Assembly: GCF_918797505.1 (NCBI RefSeq)
Contig: NC_092798.1
Location: forward strand, 10,119,501 to 10,183,500
From: Bemisia tabaci
Taxonomy: Eukaryota > Arthropoda > Insecta > Hemiptera > Aleyrodidae
Direction of reading: 5' to 3'
DNA: 64,000 bases
The translations under genes were made by a program, and so were the position numbers. Shown here in pieces: positions 45,290 to 55,983 of this stretch. Each line of letters begins with the position of its first letter. Within the stretch, counting starts at the first letter, position 1. The notes beneath the pieces are model-generated. The model was given only the letters and a program-made list of their open reading frames with translations, was not told the origin of the DNA and did not search any database.

Positions 45290-46000
45290 AAACCAGGATA
45301 ATCAGGGAAAGTCAAAAAATTAGCGACGACCAAGAAAAGTCCGAGAGTCTGATCAGTAGATGTATTAGAATACATCTACTAATCCTCCAACTGTTTACCT
45401 TCTCCGGTCATTTTTAAGGCTAGTCATCTTTTAACCAGCTACTGAACGCCATCATCCACAATTTGATCTCTAAACAGGAAAATGTACCCAAAGTTTAGCG
45501 AAAGTTAATGTATTTAAACAAAAAAAAGTGGAACTTTTGTTCGAAGGTCAGGGAAAGTCAGGAAATTAGACAATTTTAGAGGCAGGAAAAATAAGGGAAC
45601 TCCAAGGAATCTAAAACTAAAGAAATTATGGCAACCCTGTTTATAGAATTGCACGTTTATATTCATGAAACGGAATCTTGAGTGTCGATATTTCAATTTG
45701 AATGATTTATGGTAGTTTTGTGTTGTGTTGGGTAGCAAAGAAATTAAATTTAGTAGAAATGTAATAATTCATTTTAAACGTTTTTTTTAGTCGGCTCCTT
45801 TTAGTTTGCTGGTGGGTGTCTAAAATTGCATTTGTAAGTAGACACACCTGAATGACTTGAGCATGAAAATATCGTCGGTTTCTATATTTAAAAAATCACT
45901 GGAGGGATTATCATCGCATTAAGATTTAGTCTGCTAAAATAAATGTTTTCAATCCGAAGTGCAGCCGTCATACGCCAGCGTTTTAAAACGCTAAATGAAG
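45290..46000. repeat. Degenerate transposon remnant
   Basis: The text cagggaaagtcaaaaaatt and tcgaaggtcagggaaagtc resembles 37560-37745. The outer limits are unclear. An inner hairpin (gatgtattagaatacatc) lies at about 45358. Confidence 0.4.
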
Positions 46001-46792
46001 TCTATTTGATCAGTTTAATTTCTTTGTAATCGTTTGAGTGCGAACCAAGGCTCACCCATGAAAATGTCTTAGCTGCAGCTTCATTCACATAGTCGGTGAT
46101 GTAGACTTCTGTCAACCATCTAGTGAGTAAATCCCGTATTTTCCGACCGTTTGGTCTCCCTTCGCTGAATACTGGCCAGTCGATACGGCACGGCGGAGGT
46201 TTTACTGGTGGAGGGATTGTTGTTTTTTCAATATTATTGTCAAATCTTTCAGGGGTCGATAACATGCTTTGCTAGAAAGGAATGAGGTCAGCAGGACTTC
46301 AAAATCGAAGCTTTAGTGCGGTTTTTCTTCTGTCTGAGAATGTCGGTCGAATTGTGTTCGAATGAGCTTTTATCCCTCTGTCATGAAGGAATGTTCGGTT
46401 TAATACCGGATTCGGCGTATGATGACTATCTCTCTTTCATCGCTATTTCCACCCCTGCTGGAGAAATTTTATGACTACCGATTTTATGAGATCCGAAAGA
46501 TCCTGAGATTTGGCGTTTTATCGATCCCTTAAAGTTTTATTTGTGTTTGAAAAATTCATGAAATTTTGTACTTGTACCATTTTCCGCTTTTTCAAAATGA
46601 CCTTCATCGCCAGTTCTTGGTCTCACCTTTATCTCTGTCTCTTTAGATACATTTCATTAAAGACCTGATAAGTGTAACTTTGTAGTAATCAAAAGCCAAT
46701 TGAGAAATGATAAAGGGGGTTCCAAGACGATCCTTAACATTGCATACTAAAATGGGCAATTTTCGGTAACCTCGAGTTAAATTCAGCAGTAT

Positions 46793-47092
46793 CAGGTTGT
46801 TTACAAGTCCGGAATTTCCGGAAAGTCCGGAAATAGTACTGATTTTTAACGAGCGGTCCGGAAGTGCTGATAAAGTGCGGAATTTTGCAAGAAGGTCTGG
46901 AATTTTTTCATTTTTTCGTCATTTTTGTCACAATTTAAGCTGGAAATCCAATTTTGCCGAATTTTTTTAATTAGAGGTACTGAAAAAGTACTGAATTTTT
47001 CTGTTGAGGAGATACTGAATTTCTTGGGAAAGTACTGAAAAAGTACTTTAAAAGCACTGATTTTTGGTCAGCCTGTTTTAGTAGACACCCTG
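46793..47092 (+). mobile_element. Element F, copy 3 (300 bp)
   Basis: It starts caggttgtttacaagtccgg and ends tgttttagtagacaccctg. Body motifs and length match the copy at 11486. About 46010-46790 before it is AT-rich with no gene. Confidence 0.82.
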
Positions 47093-47379
47093 AGTATAAT
47101 TTTGAAAATGAGTCCTTGCAAGGGAATATAATGCTTTACCACTGCGAAAATTGCAAAATTTAGAAGAAAAAATTCTATGAGTTCTAACTACGAGAACGAA
47201 CCTATCTTAAAATTTACTGAACTAGCAGTATATTTTCTTCCATATTTTGTATTTTTTGCAGTGGAAAATCATTATAATCCCTCGCAAGGACCCGTTTTCA
47301 AAGTTATACTGCCGAATTTCACTCGAGGTTCACGCAATTAGCCCATTATGTGATGTCATATGAAGGATCTTCTCGAACC

Positions 47380-47890
47380 TCCCATAACATACCTCTTCTT
47401 CTCCTCGTAATGAGGTAAGGAGATCGAGAGATCGGGGGTGGAACCTGGTACCGGGGGCAACAAGGCAACCTGGGGGGGGGGGGGGGATGTCGGGCGGGCC
47501 GGAGAGTGACCCCGGTTACTTATCATACACGGTCGGAGTCGGGTGCCGGTGCCCCCCGCTGGAGAGTTGGGACTCCTGACGACGAGTCGCCGCCGCCGGA
47601 GCGAGCCACCAGTCCGACTCTGATCCCGACTCCAACGACCCATTGTTCCCGACCCCGACCCCCGGGCCCCGGCCCTCATTTATGTTTTCCCAAATGATTT
47701 TTATTTGCATGCACGGCGGAATGCGCTCACTCCAAAAATACATGCTTATTCCCCCGGGGCCCCAGTCCCGATCCGCCTTGTCGCCCGAGATTATAGATTG
47801 CGATGCTCGCCGTCCCGGTCACCGTCCCTGTGTGATGGATAGCCGACGGAACGGTGGAAAGCCCCGCCCCCCGGCTCCTACGCGGTTCAT
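47380..47890. other. GC-rich island with a G15 run
   Basis: Fifteen G lie at 47472-47486. CpG-rich flanks surround an AT-rich core at 47678-47745 that includes the octamer atttgcat. The frames are Pro/Arg-rich shadows. Confidence 0.5.
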
Positions 47891-47949
47891 CCCTTTGATT
47901 CTAAAATAATGGATTTTCGATATTGGTTCCCGTAGAGATCCTTAAGAAC

Positions 47950-48150
47950 TAAAAATGAGCGGCCCGTCGAGGGCTTAGCGACAAAGTCGCGAGAGTGAAG
48001 CAGTGAGTGCAAAAATGGAGTAAGTTTTGAGAAAATTGGCTTAGTATCGCCTGAGCGGAAAATTCTATCAAAAGGAGCTTCCGATGGGCCGCCAGATCGT
48101 TTTAGATGCAAAAGTTAAACGTGCGAAACTGCGACAAGTAAGTAAATCCG
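47950..48150. repeat. Family U repeat, copy 1
   Basis: The text gtaagttttgagaaaattgg, gagcggaaaattctatcaaa and gttaaacgtgcgaaactg recurs at 49285-49370 and twice in 49788-50115. Confidence 0.6.
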
Positions 48151-48208
48151 AAAGTGAGTAAACCTAAACGAAGTCAAATGCGTGCTTTCTAAAAACAAGG
48201 GTCCCAAA

Positions 48209-48717
48209 AATGGAGATGTTGCATGTGTGAGGGATTTGCGATTTGACCTTTGATTCTCATGTAAAAGTTCGCGAGAAACACGATGGTGCCACTGGTTTTC
48301 TCTGAAATCATCTCCCCAGCTCAAAAAAAGCTCTCAAGTCGAGGCCAAAATGGAGGAGATATCCCACCCTATCCTGAGAGTCCACCTCTTCATCAAAACA
48401 AACTCTCCATGCAAAGATAGGGAGCAAATACATTTACAGGGCTACCACTTTATTTGGGGACTCCAAAACTGAAAACACGGCAACCCTGCATATGTATTTG
48501 CTCCCTATCTTTGCATGGAGAGTTTGTCTTGATGTAGAGGTGGACTCTCAGGGTAGCGTGGGATATCCCCTCCATTTTGGCTGCAATTTGAGAGCTGTTT
48601 TTGAGCTTTGGAGTTGATTTCAGAGAGAATCAGTGGCATCATCGTGTTTCTCGCGAACTTTTACATAAGAATCAACGGTCAAATCGCAAATCCCTCACAC
48701 ATGCAACATCTCCATTG
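48209..48717. mobile_element. Long palindrome M, copy 2 (509 bp, intact)
   Basis: The outer ends aatggagatgttgcatgtg and atgcaacatctccattg pair, and the arms remain complementary for over 200 bp (ttcgcgagaaacacgatgg and the matching catcgtgtttctcgcgaa). The centre keeps gactccaaaactgaaaac. No coding content. Confidence 0.9.
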
Positions 48718-48750
48718 TAATCATAAATCATTTTGAACAATTGAAAGTCA

Positions 48751-48838
48751 CAGGTTGGCCGCCCTTCTGGGCCCTAAGAGTAAATGACCTAACTTCCAAA
48801 ATTACCGAATGTTCGTACTCTCCTCCAGATACTCAAGG
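48751..48838. repeat. Family R repeat, copy 3
   Basis: It contains ggttggccgcccttctgggc and ctctcctccagatactcaa, in the order seen at 281 and 3502. Confidence 0.55.
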
Positions 48839-48889
48839 TAATTCGAGAGTAAAAGTTCCCAACATCGTCGCCAGGACGCAAGTAGAGGG

Positions 48890-49330
48890 TCTCAATTCCT
48901 TCCTGATGAAGAGGCATCCACATCTCTATCGCCGGAGTAATTGCGTTGCCGGCGCTCTCCCACTAGGCAGGCAACGGTCACACTCCCGCTTGTCACCACT
49001 TGCCATTCACCGGTGGCGCTCAACACTCAACCCCCGGCGAGGACGCGGAGCGCTCCGGTATGCGCGGGGCGGTGCGGCGCACGGGATCCCACATTCCGCA
49101 TTGCGTATTGCGCGGCGATTGCGGCGGCGGCGGCGGCGGCGTATTGCGATGAGGCCGATCGGGACCGGAGACCGGGGTCCGGCTCGTTACATAAATCTAA
49201 CGGGAGCCGCCGAGCGATCCCACCCGTCAACGCAACGGTCCCTCCGCGCCGACCGGGAAAGCTCCCCCCAGGCCTAACGGCCCGTCACGTCCTTCCCATG
49301 CGAACGTTCAACGTGCGAAAACTGGAGCCG
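48890..49330. other. GC-rich island with a GGC repeat
   Basis: A CpG-dense stretch with gcggcggcggcggcggcg at about 49122-49140. The 178-codon frame over it is Arg/Pro/Ser-rich and not family-like. Its last part (gcgaacgttcaacgtgcgaa) is family U. Confidence 0.45.
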
Positions 49331-49368
49331 CCGATAACCCGCAATACTGACAAATAGAGACCTCTCCA

Positions 49369-49800
49369 CTGCGAGCCGATCATTGAAATTGATATAAAAA
49401 GCCATAGACAAAGAAGACAAAAGGGGTATGGAGGGATCCTGTGGGCGTGGGTGGAAGTGGGTGGTTGCAATGGACAAAGAATGTACGTAATAGACAAACT
49501 AACGGAGGGATCATGTTGATAGAAGCGGGCGGTTGCAATGGACAAAGAATGTACGTAATAGACAAACTAACGGAGGCCTCATGTTGGTGGAAGTGGGTGG
49601 TTGCAATGGACAAACAATGTATACGTAATAGACAAACTAACGGCAACCCACCAAAGACCCTTTAGTATGTCCATCGTTTGATCCCTTAGTCTGAAAGAAC
49701 CACCCGTTTGAACCAATAGGATCGCTTCATGTTCCCCATCTTTTCTCTATCTATAGCTTTGCCTATCAATTTTAAAAATCAGCCCGCTGGCCTTTCAGCG
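49369..49800. mobile_element. Palindrome L with an internal 68-bp triplication
   Basis: The outer ends (gagccgatcattgaaattga and tcaattttaaaaatcagccc) pair as in other L copies. Inside, the block with ggttgcaatggacaaa and gtaatagacaaactaacgg occurs three times at a spacing of 68 bp (49463, 49531 and 49599). Other L copies have it once. Confidence 0.85.
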
Positions 49801-50115
49801 ACACGTGTGATAGTGGAGAGAGCCGTAAGTGCAATAATGAAGAAATTTTTAAGAGAATGGGTGTAGTAGCCTCCAAGTGGAGAATTTTACTGAAATAAGC
49901 CTCCAGGTCAGGTCAGGTCAGGTCGTTTCGATGCGAATGTTAAACTTGCGAAAACTGGAGCCTCCGATAGACCGGAGGAGAAATAAATAGAGATCCCGCC
50001 ATCGGCCCCTCAGCAACATAGCCGTAGGAGCGAAGAGAGCCGTAAGTGCACATATGAAGTAAGTTTTGAGAAAATGGGCTCAGTAGCGTCTAAGCGGAAA
50101 ATTTTATTGAAAAAA
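49788..50115 (+). repeat. Family U repeat, tandem pair
   Basis: The block gagagccgtaagtgca followed by gaaaatgggt/c and gcggaaaatttta occurs twice about 215 bp apart. A four-unit ggtca run lies between (49904-49923). A palindromic half copy with gagagccgtaagtcc and gcacttacgg is at about 57480-57570. Confidence 0.65.
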
Positions 50116-50439
50116 GCCTCCTTTATTACTCAAACTGCCACTAATCATCCGAGAGTCTCGCAAATTGTTTGTATGAGAGATGATGTCGAAGAACATCGAA
50201 GAATCGTGTGATAGTCAGGGAGTTTTTTTGTTTATAGCCCTCAAAAGTCAAGGTATTTTGTAATTCAAAACACCATGCTCCCAATTTTCTGAGACTAGGG
50301 GACTACGCCACATCCCCTGACCGCTTCGCAGTCCAACCTCCCGAAGCCCTTCGCTCCTCAGACGTTATGCGTTACCCTAATGATTTTATATCATAAGGCA
50401 AGATTTAACGCACAGAGAGCTATTCTCGGATATGCGCCT

Positions 50440-51110
50440 GGCCGCCCTCAGCCCACTCTCAAGAATTTCGGGACATCTGTTCACCACGGGGCGGGGGATC
50501 CGCGAAACCCCTTGCATTAGCCGGACCCCGAGGAAGTAGTATGAAAATGTGTTTCTGCATTCCTGCCCGTGCGAGAGTTGTGCGCTTTGTGTAAGTGTGC
50601 ATGTGTGTCTGTGAGGGGGCTGTAGGGGGGGGATCCTCCACCTCGCCCGGAGCCCCAACATCTCAACACGCTCGCGTCTCACCTTCTCACCTCGGTGGGA
50701 GCCGCGGAGCACGACAAAAGCACTCACACACGATAACGATAGGTGCCGTCGTAATTGCTCACTCTCGACGCGCGGTTAAGTATAAGTCGACGGAGAGGGA
50801 GGGGGGATGTTGGGGTTGGGGGCGGAAGTCTGGGAGGGGCGGGGGAGCGTGGCAGGGGACAAAAAATATTTCAATTGCCGCGGAAAAATAATTCGGTGCG
50901 GAGACTCCTCGACGTAGCGGAACGAATCCTAATTGTCGGAGCGGGCGTAAATCGTGGCGCTCTCAATGGATGGAGGGCCCCGGCCCCGACCTGGCGCAAT
51001 TCAACAGCGCCCGCGACTACGAGTCCAAGTTCGAGTCCAAGTCCAACCACCAACCCCGGTTGCCGCGTGTCGCGCCTCGCCGGGACCGGTATAACGCGCA
51101 AGGTGTTGAC
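50440..51110. other. GC-rich, CpG-bearing island
   Basis: It contains purine-rich runs (gagagggaggggggatg) and a cgagtccaagttcgagtcc direct repeat near 51020. No exon is supported. 51130-52810 is AT-rich with chance frames only. Confidence 0.45.
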
Positions 51111-52812
51111 TGTTTACCGTACAAGGTAAAACGATTTTCGGCACGTGGAGCTGAGATTTTTGGTATCGGCTTCCAGAAATTCGGAATAATTCCTAACCAT
51201 TTGGAACACTATTTGTAGGAAGTGAGATACAACTATAGTCTCCCTTACACCCGAGTAGATGGATACAAAGATTAGCTAACAATAAGCATTAGTATAAACT
51301 TTTAGATGATGTATAATAATAACAAAAGGTACCCGCGGGCTGATTATTGAAAGTTTGAAGCAGCACGATAAGACATCGAATTGCGATGTATTGCTTGATT
51401 AAGATAGGGCTATGTCTTGTCATGTTGGGTCGACATAGCTTCGATAATTGGGCCTGCTCGAGGTATGCAATTATTTTACTTGATTCGCAGGATCCACATT
51501 ATCACATTCTAGCAAAATCCCATTCAGATTTTGCATCTTTCAGTTCATCCGTTCACACATTTCTTTTTTCGAAACAGATGAGAGCAGAACGGAAATTAGA
51601 GGAGTCTTAAAATATTAAGTTTGCAGTAATTTACCACACCACTACGTTAAGCTTCTCTGTAACTCAAAATCCGCCCAGAAGGGAAAACGCCTTCAGTTTC
51701 GCGAATACCGCACCGCATTACACCCGAGGCTGAATAGTTGTATCGTTCTTGCTCAAGCCCTATACACAGCTCGGCGTTGTCAATTGGCTTTCTAGCTTTT
51801 GTTTTTGTCTAAATAGGAATTGAACGTGCTTATTTGTTTATCGTTGATGATACTTTATACACAAGAAAAACTGGAAAAAAAAAACGAAAATCTGGAGTGT
51901 CTAAAAGCTTATTCTATTGATCATAGTTAGAATGTAAATGAATTGTGAATGCTTGAATCTCAACAGCTAATCTTTTGCGCGGAATTAAGAATTCTTTGGA
52001 TTTACTCATTTTGCAACTCACGGATTACAGCTGGATCCTCTTTGCAAGAGCTGATTGACAGCGCGGAGTCCCAGACACTGGAATGCGCTGAATTTTTTTT
52101 TTTTTACCCCGCTGAAAAATCAACGCCACCGAGATACTCTTGAGCCTCAAGGCCACGAAAATTACGTGCCACGCTAAGAGAAGGGTATTTAACCTTCGTG
52201 AGGGTTTTTTTTGTGCTTTGTTGAGGAGAAAGTTTCGACAAAAAGTTCGAATGCTTTCTGCTGCGTCTCATTTTTCCCATTTGTGAATAACTTATTGAGA
52301 CTTTTCCTTTTCCCCTTGGTTTTTCAAGAGCTTTTGAAGAGCTCCTTGGTTTGGCAGCGGTGGTGTTCCTGTTTGGTCGGGTCTCGCTGGTCGCTGCTCG
52401 TGTGCCCAGAATTAACTCGGGATTGCCGAATTTTATGGAAAAATACGTTGTACGGAAAAGAAATGCCCTAATCGGTGCCCATGGAATACCTTTCCATCAA
52501 TCCAGATAACCGCAATTTTTTATGGCAAAAACTGAATTCCCCTTCAAAAAACCAAATTTCTTAATAACAATATGGACTATACTAAGACCTGTATTTTTTG
52601 TCAATTATTTTGATTATTCGAATCAAAATTCCTATTCCTAAGTTCACACGATAAATATGGAAGATGAAAATGGAAGTCATCGGTGTGTTCTTGAGTGGTG
52701 CCCTGAATTTTGCGCTTGTCACGCAATTTTTTAAGCAATCGATGAGGACCAGGGACGTAAGAGTCATCAATTTGTTTGAATTATTGGAAGAAAGTTGGTT
52801 TAACAACGACCG

Positions 52813-53513
52813 CAGGGTTTCCAACTGTCTGTCGTCAGTAAAAGCGGGAACATCCACAAAAAATATCAGAAAATTCGATGTCACCAGGAAAATTGTTAGT
52901 AAGTCAAGCATTTTTCAACCACATGCAGTTCATCACCTCATGCTATACTATAAACCATTTGACTCAATTCGCCAAAGATGTTGGCTTGCAAAGTCAAACT
53001 AGTGTCAATTTATTTGCGCCGAAAATCAGGAAATTCCATTTAATATTTCAGGAAAAATTAGGAAAATTCGAAGTACTCTGAAAAAAAATTCTCGGCGTTT
53101 TTACCAAGATCCGTTGGTACCTTTACCATCTCACTTTTTTTTACCAATTATTGTTAGTTTCACCAAAACAGACCGGTAAGCTTACCTAAAAACCGGTATT
53201 TTTACTGTTTTTCTCAGGTAAGAATACCACTTTTATTGGTAATCAATTCCCGGTAACTTTGCCATTTCATCTCGGTAATTCTACCACAGTCGATAAAAAA
53301 TATTGGCGTTTTTACCAAGGGCCTATAAAATTACCGAGAAAGTTCAATAATTTTACCGAGATTCTCGGTAAAATTACCAATGCCATAAATGGTAATTTTA
53401 CCAAGGAAAAACTGGGATCAAATAGAACCCTGAATTCTTGGTAATTTTACCCTTTTCTTAGTAAATACACCCAGATTTTTTTTTTTTCAGTGTAAAATTT
53501 CAGGAGACACCCA
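52813..53513. mobile_element. Element G, copy 2, interrupted by E
   Basis: It begins cagggtttccaactgtctg and ends ggagacaccca. The body has cgtcagtaaaagcgggaac and aatcaggaaattccattta. The E element at 53079-53492 splits it. Confidence 0.65.
53079..53492 (-). mobile_element. Element E, copy 2, inverted, nested in G
   Basis: Read on the minus strand it is the same as copies 1 and 3. The ends are ctctgaaaaaaaattctcgg and tttttttttttcagtg on the plus strand. It is flanked by ta on both sides. In this orientation it gives tttctcag|gtaaga at 53210-53223 on the gene strand. Confidence 0.88.
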
Positions 53514-53639
53514 GGGCCGGTAACTCCCATTGTTCGCTCCCATTTTCCCCGTATGAACTTGGCAGTTTGGCACTGCACTGAGTAAAGTTGGAAAGTTGAT
53601 TTGAATTCCTAAGATGGCAACTATGAGGAGCTTCACTGG

Positions 53640-53880
53640 CGCGAGTCCGAGGCCGGGACTGAAAAACACAACGGGGGTTAGCTCCGCGCTCCGCTTTAAT
53701 ATTTTCCCGTCGCAGCAGCGCCAGCCACGCAGCTCACAACCGCTCCAGACCCTGGCCCGACCCGGCCCTGCATGGAAATCGAATTACAACTCGTTTTAAC
53801 AACCTCCGCCGCCCCACCGGACCCACCGAGTATGTCTATATATTCCCTTCCTTTTCGGAGCGTCCCCGGGAAATGACGCG
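53640..53880. other. GC-rich patch
   Basis: A CpG-bearing patch with cgcagcagcgccagccacgc. Next to it, 53898-53960 has J-like text (acctcacgaaagaacctaac). Confidence 0.35.
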
Positions 53881-53966
53881 TCAGAATGCGTTAACCTCGC
53901 AAATCGTCGTTTACCTCACGAAAGAACCTAACTGCATTTCAGTGCTACCAAATTCCCCCCTCGCAA

Positions 53967-54162
53967 ACGGGCCTATTGTAAAAAGCTGCTCGTCCATGTA
54001 CACAGAGTACCAAACAGATAAGGAGAGAAACTTGGAACCCTCCGCTAATTGCAGCTGCCGAAGAAATCAGCGCGATTTCGCAGTGGTGCGCCTTCATTTC
54101 CGTGTGATACCTCGCGCATTGCTGCGAAGTTAATTTAGTTGCGTGACCCAATCTAACCTAAC
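53967..54162 (+). repeat. SINE-like repeat X, copy 2
   Basis: It contains gaaacttggaaccctccg, gcgcgatttcgcagtggtgc, cttcatttccgtgtga and gcgtgacccaatctaacct in the same order as 35327-35575. Confidence 0.65.
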
Positions 54163-54249
54163 TCGCACATACTCGATACATAAAAACTCCAACATACCGT
54201 CTAACCTAACTTGAGTTTTCTGGTGTTAGGAGTGTGTTACTACATTGTG

Positions 54250-54661
54250 CTCAGAATATTGCTAATTTCACCTCAAAATTAGTTTTAGAGTGAAGTCCTG
54301 AAAAGAGGTGTCTGCATGTAAAAACCAAAATCAAAGAATTCTATAGAGTTTTGACTGGAGCACCGACCTTTTTTAAGAGTTCCTGACACAGTCACAATGG
54401 CTCGTTAGTTAGAAGTGTGTTGTAGACTTTCCCAATACGCTCATCGTGATTTTTGAGTAATTTTCTGTGAGAAAGAAGTATATAGCATTTTTGTGCGTTG
54501 TAGCTATAATTTGCATCAGACCCATTGTCGCTGTGTCAAGGACTCATAAACTAGATCGGTACCTCAGTAAAAATGCGCTAAAATTCTGTGACTTTGGTTT
54601 TTTATAGACACCGAACTTCACTCTGAAACTAATTTTGAGGTAAAATTAGCAATATTCTGAG
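54250..54661. mobile_element. Foldback element Y (412 bp, about 50-bp arms)
   Basis: It starts ctcagaatattgctaattt and ends with the complement aaattagcaatattctgag. The arms continue with cctcaaaattagttttagag against ctctgaaactaattttgagg. The interior is unique and AT-rich. Confidence 0.85.
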
Positions 54662-54982
54662 TACTATTATTGAAGTCTAGCATCAATACTCGAAGAGGTG
54701 AGAACTCGCTGCCTCGAAAATCACCGCGGATTGCTGTACCGCCGAGGGCGTGGCGTGGACTCCGTTTCCCGTCGTCCGGAAACGCACCGTAAAACTTCAA
54801 CGACTCTGGCTTTGTGCTTTGTTAACACCTCGGATTCATTTTCCGATGCCTTTACGGCCGCCCCGAGCAAGAACTCCATATCAGCATACCCTCGTTGTCA
54901 AATTTATACCGATAACATGTCTATTTCGAGAAAAAATTGGAATATATTCTGGAAAAAAACTCCGGCCGTGGAAGCCGTATTT

Positions 54983-55123
54983 ACGGGCTATATAGACATA
55001 TTGTTTGCGTTCCGGGCTCAGAGGCCGAAAGTTCCGGGAGTAGTTTCCGGAGCAGTCGAAGCTACAGCTCCAACACCTGAAACTTTCGGCCTTTGAGCCC
55101 GGCGGTATGTTTATATAGCCCGT
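54983..55123. mobile_element. Palindromic MITE (141 bp)
   Basis: The ends acgggctatatagacata and tatgtttatatagcccgt pair. Further in, gggctcagaggccgaaagtt pairs with aactttcggcctttgagccc. It is GC-rich in the loop. Confidence 0.85.
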
Positions 55124-55980
55124 CAATTATTTTTCATTGTATGTCTATCTGTCTGTAAACTGTCAAATGCCTACGACGGATATTTTTCTTTACAAAACTT
55201 AAGGAAATCTAAATTGAATTAGGAATGCGATTCCCTGGGTTTAAGTGCGAAAATTCACAAGTTGTCCTGAAAATTCGTATTTTATCAGTGGCGACTTGAC
55301 AACGTCCAAGTGCTTTTAAGGTGTTCTTCGTTTATTGCTGAGCAGTTTACGTGCGTGTTCGAGGATGGCTCTCGACGAATTACAATAGTTTTTTACTGTT
55401 TTCATTTCCATTATTTACAAATTAGTTTGTTCGCGCAGGGTGGTAAACAGAGAGTGGAACATGTAATTCCAGGGTGGAGCAAGATCCGAGTGATTAGAAA
55501 CATTGGAAAAAACGGGAAACAGAAGTTTGTCTTATTTCCGTTCCTCGTGAACACCGTAAAAATTTAGAAAAATTTAAAAACGACGGGAAAAATACCGGAG
55601 GTCGAAACTTAGAAATTATCTCTTGAACGTGTTACTGTTGCTCTTCATTGCTCGATTCTTTCGCATGTTTGGTGGGGCCAGGGTTAGGTTCCTTGTGTTA
55701 AGATTTTTGGCGTTAGGGCCATATCGGGGCTTTACCATTTTTTATATAGTAACATAAGGAATTGCAATTTTAGTAGAAACAAAGAGCGGATCAATGCACG
55801 AGTCGTTTGCTTAGACAAATTACCAACTCTCCTGTCTAATTCCATGTTTAGTTAAATTGTGAACACTGATTACCGCGGAAATGTTAAGGTGCTCAATGCC
55901 CCAAGATTTGTGGTTTGAAAGAGAGCAGTGGAGGTTAGGAGTCGTAGAGCTCGAGGGAGTGCTGTAAAGCGACTTTGTAT
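55124..55980. other. AT-rich stretch with an I-like remnant
   Basis: About 55255-55340 has aaaattcgtattttatcagt and gacttgacaacgtccaag, a degenerate right half of family I. No gene is seen. Confidence 0.4.
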
Positions 55981-55983
55981 GTA

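Noticed and set aside
50970..51218. Plus-strand frame that might be a downstream ephrin exon
   Set aside because: None of the expected cysteine, TITFR-like or GRC-type blocks of the ephrin domain is present, and it sits in a GC island with compositional frames.
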